Below, piece after piece: positions 1 through 5,914 of a stretch of 7,168 bases of DNA. The translations under genes were made by a program, and so were the position numbers. How positions within the stretch are numbered: position 1 is the first letter of the stretch; every line of letters starts with the position of its first letter. The DNA lies in NCBI GenBank assembly GCA_003157715.1, contig PMKK01000038.1:125-7292 (forward strand), read 5' to 3'. The notes under the pieces are model-generated. The model did no database searches and was not told the origin of the DNA. It was given only the letters and a program-made list of their open reading frames with translations. This DNA comes from Actinomycetota bacterium. Lineage in GTDB: Bacteria; Actinomycetota; Thermoleophilia; UBA2241.

Positions 1-29
1 CCTGTTTTGCAGCCAAAACGTAGTACGCA

Positions 30-65
30 GCGGGTCACGGCACGCCACTTGGCCTGTTGACCCGC
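30..65. promoter_or_regulatory. Candidate operator dyad upstream of amt
   Basis: The arms GCGGGTCA (30-37) and TGACCCGC (58-65) form a perfect 8-bp inverted repeat with a 20-nt spacer. A third copy of TGACCCGC lies at 161-168, 103 bp downstream in direct orientation. The right arm overlaps the candidate -35 hexamer at 57-62, so a protein bound here could block or aid polymerase. No known nitrogen-regulator consensus (NtrC, GlnR, AmtR) was recognised in it. The repeat is read directly; its role is inference. Confidence 0.3.
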
Positions 66-85
66 CGCTGACGCGGGGGGATGCT
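57..85 (+). promoter_or_regulatory. Candidate vegetative promoter of amt
   Basis: TTGACC (57-62, five of six matches to the -35 consensus) is followed after 17 bp by GATGCT (80-85), which keeps A at position 2 and T at position 6 of a -10 hexamer. Transcription would begin near 92 and leave a leader of about 140 nt before the amt start. The -10 is weak, so this is a tentative call. It overlaps the dyad at 30-65. Confidence 0.25.
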
Positions 86-214
86 GGGGTCGGTTGGAAC
101 GCGCCCTCGCGACAGCGAGCGGCGTCGCGAATGTCCGTCCTTCGCTACCGTCCGGCTTTGTGACCCGCGCAGGCAGGCGACGTCCAAGCCGTGTCGAGCC
201 GGGCCGGACCCTGC

Positions 215-221
215 AAGGAGG
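215..221 (+). promoter_or_regulatory. Ribosome binding site of amt
   Basis: AAGGAGG lies 11 nt before the ATG at 233. It decides the start: an in-frame GTG at 191 would put this SD inside the coding region and add 14 residues not expected in the family. Confidence 0.75.
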
Positions 222-232
222 GCACACCCGCC

Positions 233-1456
233 ATGAGTCACATCAGTCCCGGCGACACCTCGTTTGTTCTCATCTGTGCCGCGCTCGTGGCCATCATGAC
301 GCCTGGCCTGGCGTTCTTCTACGGCGGCCTCGTGCGCAACAAGAACGTGATCACCATCATGATGCAGAGCTTCGTCAGCCTGGGCGTCGTCACCCTCATC
401 TGGATCATCTGCGGCTTCAGTCTGGCCTTCGGCCCCGACGTCCACGGGGTCATCGGCAACCTGCATTACTTCTTCTTGAACAACGTCGGCCAGGCTCCCA
501 ATCCGCAGTACGCGCCGACCGTCCCCTTCCTGGCCTTCTTCGTCTTTCAGCTGACTGTGGCCGCCCTGACGCCCGCGCTCATCACCGGCGCCTTCGCCGA
601 CCGCGTGCCCTTCAAGAGCTACCTCGTCTTCCTCACGGCCTGGAGCCTGCTGGTGTACATCCCGCTGGCTCACTGGATCTGGGGCGGCGGCTTTCTGCAG
701 CAGTGGGGCGTGCTCGACTTCGGCGGCGGCATGGTCGTCCACGCGAGCGCCGGCTTTGCCGCGCTCGCCTCTGTCTACGTCATCAAGAAGCGTGTCTTCG
801 CCCCCGGCGAAGACGAGCGCCCGAGCAACATCCCGCTGATCGCGATCGGCCTCGGGCTGCTGTGGTTCGGCTGGCTCGGCGACAACCCGGCCAACGTCAT
901 GCACGCCAACGGCATGGCCGCGCAGGCGTTCGTCAACACCTTCATCGCCGGCGGCCTCGCGATGCTCGTCTGGATGTTCACCGACTGGGTGCGGATCGGC
1001 AAGGCCAGCATGGTCGGCGCCTTGACCGGCGTGCTCGCCGGACTCGTCGCGGTGACCCCCGCGGCCGGCTACGTGCCGACCTGGGCGGCGGCGTTCATCG
1101 CCCTCGCCGCGGGTTGGGTCTGCTACGGCGCCACCCACCTGCGCGCCGCGCGCGGCTGGGACGACTCGCTCGACGTCTGGGGTGTGCACGGCGTGGGCGG
1201 CCTGCTCGGCTCCGTGCTCGTAGGCTGGTTCGCCTACGCCTCGGTCGGTGGTCACAACGGCCTGATCGCCGGCGACGGCAAACAGTTCGGCCTGCAGCTC
1301 GCCGGCGTGGCGATCACCGTGACCTACGCCTTCGGCATGAGCTTCGGCATCCTCAAGGTGATCGATCTGGTCTCGACGGTCCACGTGCCGGGCAAGGTGC
1401 AGATCGCCGGCCTCGACCAGGAGCTCCACGGCGAGACCGCCTACGACCTGACGTAA
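233..1456 (+). CDS. amt: Amt/MEP-family ammonium channel with altered outer pore
   Basis: A 407-residue integral membrane protein of the usual Amt length, expected to form a trimer with 11 membrane helices and to pass ammonium through the cytoplasmic membrane. Family landmarks are clear: GLAFFYGGLVRNKNV near 25-39, TPALITGAFADR at 113-124, AHWIWGGG at 146-153, DFGGGMVVH at 162-170, DVWGVHGVGG at 314-323, and a C-terminal tail GLDQELHGETAY. Compared with E. coli AmtB (alignment from memory, gap-free here), D160, W148 and the pore histidines H168 and H318 are kept as D162, W150, H170 and H319. However, F107 is V109, A162 is G164, F215 is D217 and S219 is N221. The tail that contacts GlnK in AmtB is retained, but no glnK is in the window. 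No signal peptide is obvious. Membership is secure; unmodified ammonium transport is less so given the replaced gate, and a sensor or altered-selectivity role is possible. Confidence 0.93.
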   Translation: MSHISPGDTSFVLICAALVAIMTPGLAFFYGGLVRNKNVITIMMQSFVSLGVVTLIWIICGFSLAFGPDVHGVIGNLHYFFLNNVGQAPNPQYAPTVPFLAFFVFQLTVAALTPALITGAFADRVPFKSYLVFLTAWSLLVYIPLAHWIWGGGFLQQWGVLDFGGGMVVHASAGFAALASVYVIKKRVFAPGEDERPSNIPLIAIGLGLLWFGWLGDNPANVMHANGMAAQAFVNTFIAGGLAMLVWMFTDWVRIGKASMVGALTGVLAGLVAVTPAAGYVPTWAAAFIALAAGWVCYGATHLRAARGWDDSLDVWGVHGVGGLLGSVLVGWFAYASVGGHNGLIAGDGKQFGLQLAGVAITVTYAFGMSFGILKVIDLVSTVHVPGKVQIAGLDQELHGETAYDLT

Positions 1457-1489
1457 GCACCGCACGCTTCTCCCCGGATGTTTCCCCGT

Positions 1490-1509
1490 CGGACCCCCGC
1501 CGCGGTCCG
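1490..1509 (+). terminator. Weak hairpin after amt, possible terminator
   Basis: CGGACC (1490-1495) and GGTCCG (1504-1509) form a 6-bp GC stem with an 8-nt loop, 33 nt after the amt stop codon. No T-tract follows, so it does not meet the intrinsic terminator pattern. It could pause polymerase or be chance in GC-rich DNA. Confidence 0.15.
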
Positions 1510-1550
1510 CCGCCACCCCAAGTTGCCCCTCAGGCGAGGCCTGCCGCGGC

Positions 1551-1581
1551 TTGACAGGATCGCGCGTGACGGGGTAGTCAC
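1551..1581 (+). promoter_or_regulatory. Candidate promoter and dyad for the MFS permease
   Basis: A perfect TTGACA (1551-1556) is followed after 18 bp by TAGTCA (1575-1580), a weak -10. The predicted start of transcription falls at about 1587, on the A of the permease ATG, which would give a leaderless mRNA. An inverted repeat GTGAC-N6-GTCAC (1566-1570 and 1577-1581) straddles the -10 and could be an operator. No SD sequence lies before 1587, which fits leaderless translation. Confidence 0.35.
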
Positions 1582-1586
1582 ACCTC

Positions 1587-2921
1587 ATGGCTCCGCGGCA
1601 CGGCAGAGCGCTCCACGAGCGCGGCACGAGATCCGGCGCGAGCTCGAGCGCGGGCTCGGGCTCGGGCTCGGGCATGAGCTCCGGCATGATCGTCGTCTTT
1701 GCGATCGCCACCGGCCAGGCGGTGGCCAGCAACTACCTCGCGCAACCCCTGCTGGAGACCATCCGGCACGACCTGCACCTCACGACCGCCGTGGCCGGCC
1801 TGATCGTCACGGTCGCCCAGGTCGGCTACGCACTCGGGCTGATCGCGCTCCTGCCGCTCGGCGACCTTCTCGAGCGTCGCCGCCTCATCACGGCCCTCGC
1901 GGCCGTCACGGCGCTGGGTCTGGCGGGCGCCGCTCTGGCGCCGTCCATCGGGGTGTTCCTGGCCGTCACGGCGCTCGTCGGCTTCACCTCAGTGATGGCG
2001 CAGCTGCTCGTGCCCTTCGCGGCCAGCCTCTCGCCCGAGGCGCAGCGCGGACGCGTGGTCGGCATGGTCATGAGCGGCCTGCTGCTGGGGATCCTGCTGG
2101 CCCGGACCGCGTCGGGTTTCGTGGCTGAGCTCGCCGGCTGGCGCGCGGTCTACTGGGTGGCCGCCGCGCTGATGGCGGTGCAGACGATCGTGCTGCTGCG
2201 CACGCTGCCGACCTATCGCGAGCGCGTCGCGCTGAGCTATCCGCGCCTGCTGGCGTCGGTGCTCGAGATCGCGCGTGCCGAGCCCGTGCTGCGCTGGAGG
2301 GCCGTGTACGGCGCGGTGTCGTTCGCCGGCTTCAGCGTGCTGTGGACGACGCTCGCCTTTCTGCTGTCCGGCCGGCCCTACGGGTACGGCGCCGGGACGA
2401 TCGGACTGTTCGGACTGGTGGGAGCGGCGGGCGCGGCGACGGCGACGCTGGCCGGCCGCTTCTCCGACAGGGGCTGGAAGAACCCCCTGACCGGCCTCGC
2501 CTCGGTGCTGCTGCTGGTCTCCTACCTGTTCATCTGGCGCGGGGCCACGTCGCTCGCGGCTCTCCTGGTCGGGATCGTCGTGCTCGACATCGGCGCCCAG
2601 GCGCTGCACATCACAAACCAGGGCGAGATCTACCGGCTGAGGCCCGAGGCCCGCAGCCGCATCAATGCCTTCTACATGATGGCCTGCTTCGTCGGGGCGG
2701 CCGCCGGCTCTTCGACGGCCGCCTTCGCCTATTCGGCGGCCGGCTGGCGCGGGGTCAGCCTGCTCGGCGCGGGCTACGGGCTGGCCTCGTGCGTCTGCTG
2801 GGTGCTCGACCTCTTGTCGACGCGGCCGCCCGCTCAGACCGGCTCGGCGACGAACCCGGCGACGACGCCGCAGGCAAAGCGGCGGCGCACGGCCACGTCA
2901 AACCCGGCGGCCCCCAGGTGA
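1587..2921 (+). CDS. Major facilitator superfamily permease, 12 TM
   Basis: A 444-residue secondary transporter with two six-helix halves. The loop between helices 2 and 3 has the MFS motif A in PLGDLLERRRL (90-100), with a related GRFSDRGWKNP at 290-300 in the second half. The N-terminal NYLAQPLLETI (49-59) and QVGYALGL (78-85) resemble the AraJ-like/YgaY-like MFS group of drug and metabolite exporters. The substrate cannot be read from the sequence. The first 30 residues are a Ser/Gly-rich tail that looks unlike a conserved domain. ATG at 1674 or 1686 are alternative starts, but neither has an SD; 1587 is preferred because of the promoter placement. After the last helix (about residue 410) there is a 30-residue Thr/Pro/Arg tail, of which codons 416-444 overlap the convergent methyltransferase gene. 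It is 130 bp downstream of amt on the same strand, but nothing links the two functionally. Confidence 0.85.
   Translation: MAPRHGRALHERGTRSGASSSAGSGSGSGMSSGMIVVFAIATGQAVASNYLAQPLLETIRHDLHLTTAVAGLIVTVAQVGYALGLIALLPLGDLLERRRLITALAAVTALGLAGAALAPSIGVFLAVTALVGFTSVMAQLLVPFAASLSPEAQRGRVVGMVMSGLLLGILLARTASGFVAELAGWRAVYWVAAALMAVQTIVLLRTLPTYRERVALSYPRLLASVLEIARAEPVLRWRAVYGAVSFAGFSVLWTTLAFLLSGRPYGYGAGTIGLFGLVGAAGAATATLAGRFSDRGWKNPLTGLASVLLLVSYLFIWRGATSLAALLVGIVVLDIGAQALHITNQGEIYRLRPEARSRINAFYMMACFVGAAAGSSTAAFAYSAAGWRGVSLLGAGYGLASCVCWVLDLLSTRPPAQTGSATNPATTPQAKRRRTATSNPAAPR
1652..1673 (+). repeat. Hexanucleotide microrepeat at permease N-terminus
   Basis: Three exact copies of GGGCTC (1652-1669) plus a partial fourth (1670-1673) encode an alternating Ser-Gly run just before the in-frame ATG at 1674. 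Such a tract can slip without changing frame (6 bp). If the true start is 1674, it would instead be untranslated leader. Confidence 0.6.
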
Positions 2922-3835
2922 GCGGCCACGTCGTCGGCTGAGCCGAGGGCCAGTGTCGAGGCGGTGAGGACGTCGTACAGCTCGGCGCGCCCGGTGAGCG
3001 CCGTGCCCAGGCGCGGCGCCACCTCGAAGAAGTAGAGGCCAGCCGCCGCCCCCGGCAGGTCGCGGGCAGGACGCACCGCCTCGACGACCACCAGGCGGCC
3101 GCCGGGTGCCAGCACCGCGCGCAAGAGGCGCAGCAGCGCGCCGGGGTCGGCGAAGTAGCGCAGCCCAAAGCCCAGCGTCACCGCCTCGAACGGGCCGCCG
3201 AGCGTGCCGGCCGCGGCCGGGTCCGACAGGTCGGCGACCACGGTCCGCAGCGGCAGCCCGGCGGCGTTCAAGCGGGCGCGCGCCACCGTCAGCATGCCCG
3301 GCGCCGCGTCGGCGGCCGTCACGGCCGCCCCGCGGCGCGCGAGATCGAGCGCCAGCAGGCCCGTGCCGGCGCAGGCGTCGAGCACCCGCCGCGACCGTGG
3401 CGGCGTCGGAGCCGGTCCGTCATCGCCGGGCGGGACCGTCCTCGTGCCTCGGGCAGGCGTCGGCGCGCCGGCGGCAGACGGTAGCGACGGACCGGAGGCA
3501 GACGGTAGCGACGCGTCGGGGACAGACGGTAGCGACGCGTCGGGGACAGACGGTAGCGCCTGCCGGGCCGCCCAGCGCCGCCAACGCCCGTCGAGGCCGA
3601 ACGTGATGATCGTGTTGACGCGGTCGTAAGTCGCCGCGTTGCGATCGAACAGGCCGGCGACGCGGGCGGGTTCGAGGTCGGGCACTCCGCGGTGAGGCCG
3701 CCTCACCGCGCGACGAACGGCGTCGCGACCGATGCCGTCGCGACTGACGGCGTTATCGCTGCCGCCCCCGCCGGCCGCGCCCCCGCCGCTCGCGCCCCCG
3801 GCAGCGCCGCCCGCGCCCCCGCCGCCGGACGGCAT
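2834..3835 (-). CDS. menG: UbiE/MenG-type quinone C-methyltransferase
   Basis: A 333-residue SAM-dependent methyltransferase of the family that methylates demethylmenaquinone (or the ubiquinone precursor) at the membrane. Family signatures are FDRNAATYDRVN (63-74), WRRW near 85-88, SAM motif I in VLDACAGTG (151-159), VTLGFGLRYF (219-228), LAPGGRLVVVEAVRP (242-256) and YFFEVAPRLG (268-277). Most family members are about 230-260 residues. The excess lies in a Gly/Ala/Ser-rich N-terminus (1-26), a charged stretch to about 60, and a Ser/Pro-rich insert (93-148) with octapeptide repeats between the first helices and motif I. The ATG shares one base with the TGA of the prenyltransferase gene (TGATG), suggesting translational coupling. 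A GTG at 3685 is an alternative start that would remove the extension. The pairing with a UbiA enzyme supports menaquinone synthesis; the exact quinone substrate is inferred. Confidence 0.82.
   Translation of the reverse strand: MPSGGGGAGGAAGGASGGGAAGGGGSDNAVSRDGIGRDAVRRAVRRPHRGVPDLEPARVAGLFDRNAATYDRVNTIITFGLDGRWRRWAARQALPSVPDASLPSVPDASLPSASGPSLPSAAGAPTPARGTRTVPPGDDGPAPTPPRSRRVLDACAGTGLLALDLARRGAAVTAADAAPGMLTVARARLNAAGLPLRTVVADLSDPAAAGTLGGPFEAVTLGFGLRYFADPGALLRLLRAVLAPGGRLVVVEAVRPARDLPGAAAGLYFFEVAPRLGTALTGRAELYDVLTASTLALGSADDVAAHLGAAGFDVAVRRRFACGVVAGFVAEPV
3475..3558 (-). repeat. In-frame 24-bp tandem repeat inside menG
   Basis: Three and a half copies of a 24-bp unit: 3475-3498 (variant), 3499-3522 and 3523-3546 (identical to each other), and 3547-3558 (first 12 bp). 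On the coding strand the array encodes LPSVPDAS twice, then diverged LPSASGPS and LPSAAGAP at residues 94-125. The unit is a multiple of three, so copy number can change without frameshift. The two identical copies suggest recent duplication. Confidence 0.9.
3688..3710. repeat. Perfect 10-bp palindrome with 3-nt loop in menG
   Basis: CGCGGTGAGG (3688-3697), a 3-nt loop (3698-3700) and CCTCACCGCG (3701-3710) form a perfect inverted repeat. On the menG mRNA it would fold into a strong hairpin ending 2 nt before the in-frame GTG at 3685. There is no U-tract, so it is not a standard terminator. It could be a dispersed palindromic element, a protein site or a translation-control hairpin. Confidence 0.75.
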
Positions 3836-4758
3836 CACAAGGCGCTCAGCGCCAGCCCCGCCAGCGCCGCGATCAGCACGAGATCGGGATAGAGGCTGCC
3901 GTGATTGAAGTACGACGCCGCCCGCGCCGGCGTCGGGCGGCGCAGCAGGTTCACGGCCGGCCAGGCGAGCGACCAGACGCCCAAGGCCAGCGCCGTCACG
4001 ACCGCCGCCGAGGACATCGGCAGCAGCGCGGTCGCCACCAGGCACGCGGCCGCCACGACGGCCGCGGCGCGCGCCGCGGCCGCCTCGCCGCGCACGCTGG
4101 CGACGGTGCGAATGCCGACGCGCGTGTCGCTTTCGAGGTCGCTCAGATCATTGACTATGTTGCGGCCCCCGACCTCCCAGCACGCCAGAAACACGAACAG
4201 GGAGAGGGCGCTCCAGCGCAAGGGCGCCACCGCCACCCAGCCGGCGAGACCGCCAAAGCCCACCATCACGCCCGAGAGCACGGTCTTCCAGCAGGTGACC
4301 GAGCGCAGCGCGCAGTACACGACCTGGGTCGCCACCGCGGCGGCGAAGAACAGCAGGGAGAGCGGATTCAGAAGGGCCGTGCCCACGACCGCCACCACGG
4401 TCAGGCCCGCGACCCAGGCGACCGACACGCGCAGGCTGAGGACCCCGCTCGCCAAGGGATGGCGCACGAACGTCGTGTCGATGTCGTGCGCGGGCGCCAG
4501 CGACTTGCCGGCCGACAGCGAGCGCGCGTCGACCTCGCGGTCGAGCAGATCGTTCAGGGCATACAGGGCAAACGAGGCGGCGCACGCCGCCGGCAGGCCG
4601 ATGGCGATCACGCGCCACGAGGGCAGGCCGGCCAGCGCGAGCACGGCGCCCAGCGCCGGCTGGGCGACGGTGAGCAGCGCCTGCTTGCCGCGCGAGAAGT
4701 CGAAGATGGCGGCCGGCACTCCGGGGCCCGCCCGCATCGGCGCCGCGAGCCGGTGCAC
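3835..4758 (-). CDS. UbiA-family polyprenyltransferase
   Basis: A 307-residue membrane prenyltransferase with eight or nine hydrophobic helices, expected to attach a polyprenyl chain to an aromatic acceptor. Both Mg-diphosphate motifs are intact: ND-LL-D-REV-D at 69-77 and ND-LS-D-LES-D at 203-211. Length is normal for the family. The start is GTG 4758, chosen because AGGTGA lies 8 nt upstream (4767-4772); ATG 4737 is an alternative seven codons later and loses nothing conserved. The gene is coupled to the downstream MenG-type methyltransferase by a one-base overlap, which points to quinone biosynthesis, either the MenA step or the prenylation step of the futalosine route. Related families (heme O synthase, chlorophyll synthase, homogentisate transferases) are less likely in this context. 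The acceptor cannot be told from sequence alone. Confidence 0.85.
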   Translation of the reverse strand: MHRLAAPMRAGPGVPAAIFDFSRGKQALLTVAQPALGAVLALAGLPSWRVIAIGLPAACAASFALYALNDLLDREVDARSLSAGKSLAPAHDIDTTFVRHPLASGVLSLRVSVAWVAGLTVVAVVGTALLNPLSLLFFAAAVATQVVYCALRSVTCWKTVLSGVMVGFGGLAGWVAVAPLRWSALSLFVFLACWEVGGRNIVNDLSDLESDTRVGIRTVASVRGEAAAARAAAVVAAACLVATALLPMSSAAVVTALALGVWSLAWPAVNLLRRPTPARAASYFNHGSLYPDLVLIAALAGLALSAL

Positions 4759-4766
4759 ACCGGCGG

Positions 4767-4772
4767 TCACCT
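4767..4772 (-). promoter_or_regulatory. Ribosome binding site setting the UbiA start
   Basis: AGGTGA on the minus strand lies 8 nt before GTG 4758, whereas neither ATG 4737 nor an upstream GTG at 4770 has a clear SD. The 192-bp interval 4759-4950 upstream of the UbiA gene otherwise contains the short tandem repeat next to etfA and no convincing promoter or terminator. Confidence 0.45.
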
Positions 4773-4911
4773 GAGCCCGACCGCGACGCGCGCTGACCTT
4801 ACGCCGGATCGCTCGAACACCACGCCCCCTGGTCCGGATGCCGCCCCTGCCGTCACACACCCACCCAGCCGCGCCCGCGACCGGTGCCAGAGTTGCTACC
4901 CCGGGAGATGT

Positions 4912-4951
4912 CCGCCTACACCCGACCGGCGCCCGCCTGCACCCGACCGGC
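4912..4951. repeat. 21-bp tandem duplication at the end of etfA
   Basis: Positions 4912-4930 and 4933-4951 match at 18 of 19 bases (A/G difference at 4918 versus 4939) with a 21-bp period. The second copy ends on the last base of the etfA stop codon, so the duplication lies immediately downstream of etfA. It shows no hairpin and no T-tract. Confidence 0.75.
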
Positions 4952-5901
4952 TACAGCGCCTTGAGCTTCTCGACCAGGGCCGGCACGACCTTGTAGAGAT
5001 CGCCGACCACGCCGTAGTCGGCGAGGCCGAAGATCGGCGCGTCCTTGTCCTGATTGACGACCGCGATGATCCTGGCCTGGGCGATGCCGACCGTGTGCTG
5101 CACCTGGCCGGAAACACCGACGGCGAGATACACGTCGGGGGCCGTCTTGGCGCCGGACAGACCCACGATACGGTCCTCGGGCAGCCAGCCGAAGTCGGCG
5201 AGACTCTTGGTGCAGGCCAGCTCGGCACCGAGAGCGGCGGCCAGCCCCTCGCCGATCGTCACGTCCTCGCGTTTGGCCAGGCCGCGGCCCACGCCGACGA
5301 TGCGCGGCGCGGCGGCCAGATCGACGGCCTCGCCGCCTTTGGGGCGCCGCGCGACCAGCCGCACGGCTGGCACGGCGAGCTCCGGAGAGACCTGAGTCAC
5401 GGCGCCGCTGGCGGCGGCGGGCTCGCCGGCTTCGAAGATCTTCGGCATGACGGCGATGACCTGCACCGGCGTGTCGATCGCCTCGCGCTGCACGGTGGCC
5501 CCGCCGAGGTTGTAGCGGCCGGCGATCAGCCGGCCGTCCTCGACGGTAAGCAAGGTCGCGTCGGTCACGCAGCCGGCCCCCAGGCGCTGAGCCAGACGGC
5601 CGCCGAGCTCGCGCCCACGGCGCGTGGAACCCAGCAGCACGATGCTCGCGCCGGCCTGCTCGACGATGTGGGCGAGCGCCTGAGCGACGACCGCCGTGTC
5701 GAGACCAGCGAGGGCGGGATCGTCGCAGACGTAGACCTGCTCGGCGCCGTGGACGGCCAGCGCGGAGGCCGCGTCGGGCGCCTCGGCGCCCAGCACCGCC
5801 GCGCGCACCGTGAGACCGAGCCGCGGACCGAGCTCGCGAGCGGCGGCGATGAGCTCGCGGGCCGTGTCCTGCTGTTCCGAATAGACGAGTATCGCAGTCA
5901 T
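4951..5901 (-). CDS. etfA: Electron transfer flavoprotein alpha subunit (EtfA/FixB)
   Basis: A 316-residue cytosolic flavoprotein subunit. It binds FAD in its C-terminal domain and passes electrons between its partner dehydrogenase or EtfB and a quinone oxidoreductase. The FAD-domain signatures are VGVGRGLAK (202-210), APDVYLAVGVSGQVQHTVG (254-272), VVNQDKDAPIFGLADYGVVGDL (281-302) and the VVPALVEKL tail. The N-terminal alpha/beta domain has GSTRRGRELGGRLAQRLG (91-108). Two positions near the flavin differ from the usual form: the conserved Arg (R249 in human ETF) is K232, and the GQTG segment is GLSG (247-250). The start is ATG 5901, placed 5 nt after a perfect GGAGGTGA; an in-frame GTG at 5910 overlapping the etfB stop is an alternative. 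The gene is in one transcription unit with etfB and the ferredoxin. Confidence 0.92.
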   Translation of the reverse strand: MTAILVYSEQQDTARELIAAARELGPRLGLTVRAAVLGAEAPDAASALAVHGAEQVYVCDDPALAGLDTAVVAQALAHIVEQAGASIVLLGSTRRGRELGGRLAQRLGAGCVTDATLLTVEDGRLIAGRYNLGGATVQREAIDTPVQVIAVMPKIFEAGEPAAASGAVTQVSPELAVPAVRLVARRPKGGEAVDLAAAPRIVGVGRGLAKREDVTIGEGLAAALGAELACTKSLADFGWLPEDRIVGLSGAKTAPDVYLAVGVSGQVQHTVGIAQARIIAVVNQDKDAPIFGLADYGVVGDLYKVVPALVEKLKAL

Positions 5902-5906
5902 CGTCG

Positions 5907-5914
5907 TCACCTCC
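5907..5914 (-). promoter_or_regulatory. etfA ribosome binding site overlapping the etfB stop
   Basis: On the minus strand GGAGGTGA (5914-5907) is a full match to the anti-SD of 16S rRNA and contains the TGA stop of etfB. It sits 5 nt before ATG 5901. Ribosomes ending etfB therefore stand on the etfA SD, a layout that favours equal synthesis of the two subunits. Confidence 0.8.

Noticed and set aside
4..19. GTTTTG-CAGC-CAAAAC hairpin in an AT-rich patch at the left edge.
   Set aside because: A 6-bp mostly A-T stem without a T-tract is too weak to call a terminator, and the gene to the left is not visible.
38..53. Sigma-54-like element CGGCACG-N4-TTGGC before amt.
   Set aside because: The essential GC of the -12 element is GG here, no NtrC site was seen, and sigma-54 is rare in the likely host group.
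106..119. CTCGC-GACA-GCGAG mini-hairpin in the amt leader.
   Set aside because: A 5-bp stem is expected by chance in DNA this GC-rich, and no riboswitch pattern surrounds it.
94..1554. A 486-codon Arg/Pro-rich plus-strand frame overlapping amt.
   Set aside because: It is out of frame with the clear Amt protein and is low complexity.
35..1732. A 565-codon open frame on the minus strand opposite amt and the start of the permease gene.
   Set aside because: It runs antisense across the recognisable Amt and MFS coding regions and encodes a His/Gly/Arg-rich product without domains, as is common opposite GC-rich genes.
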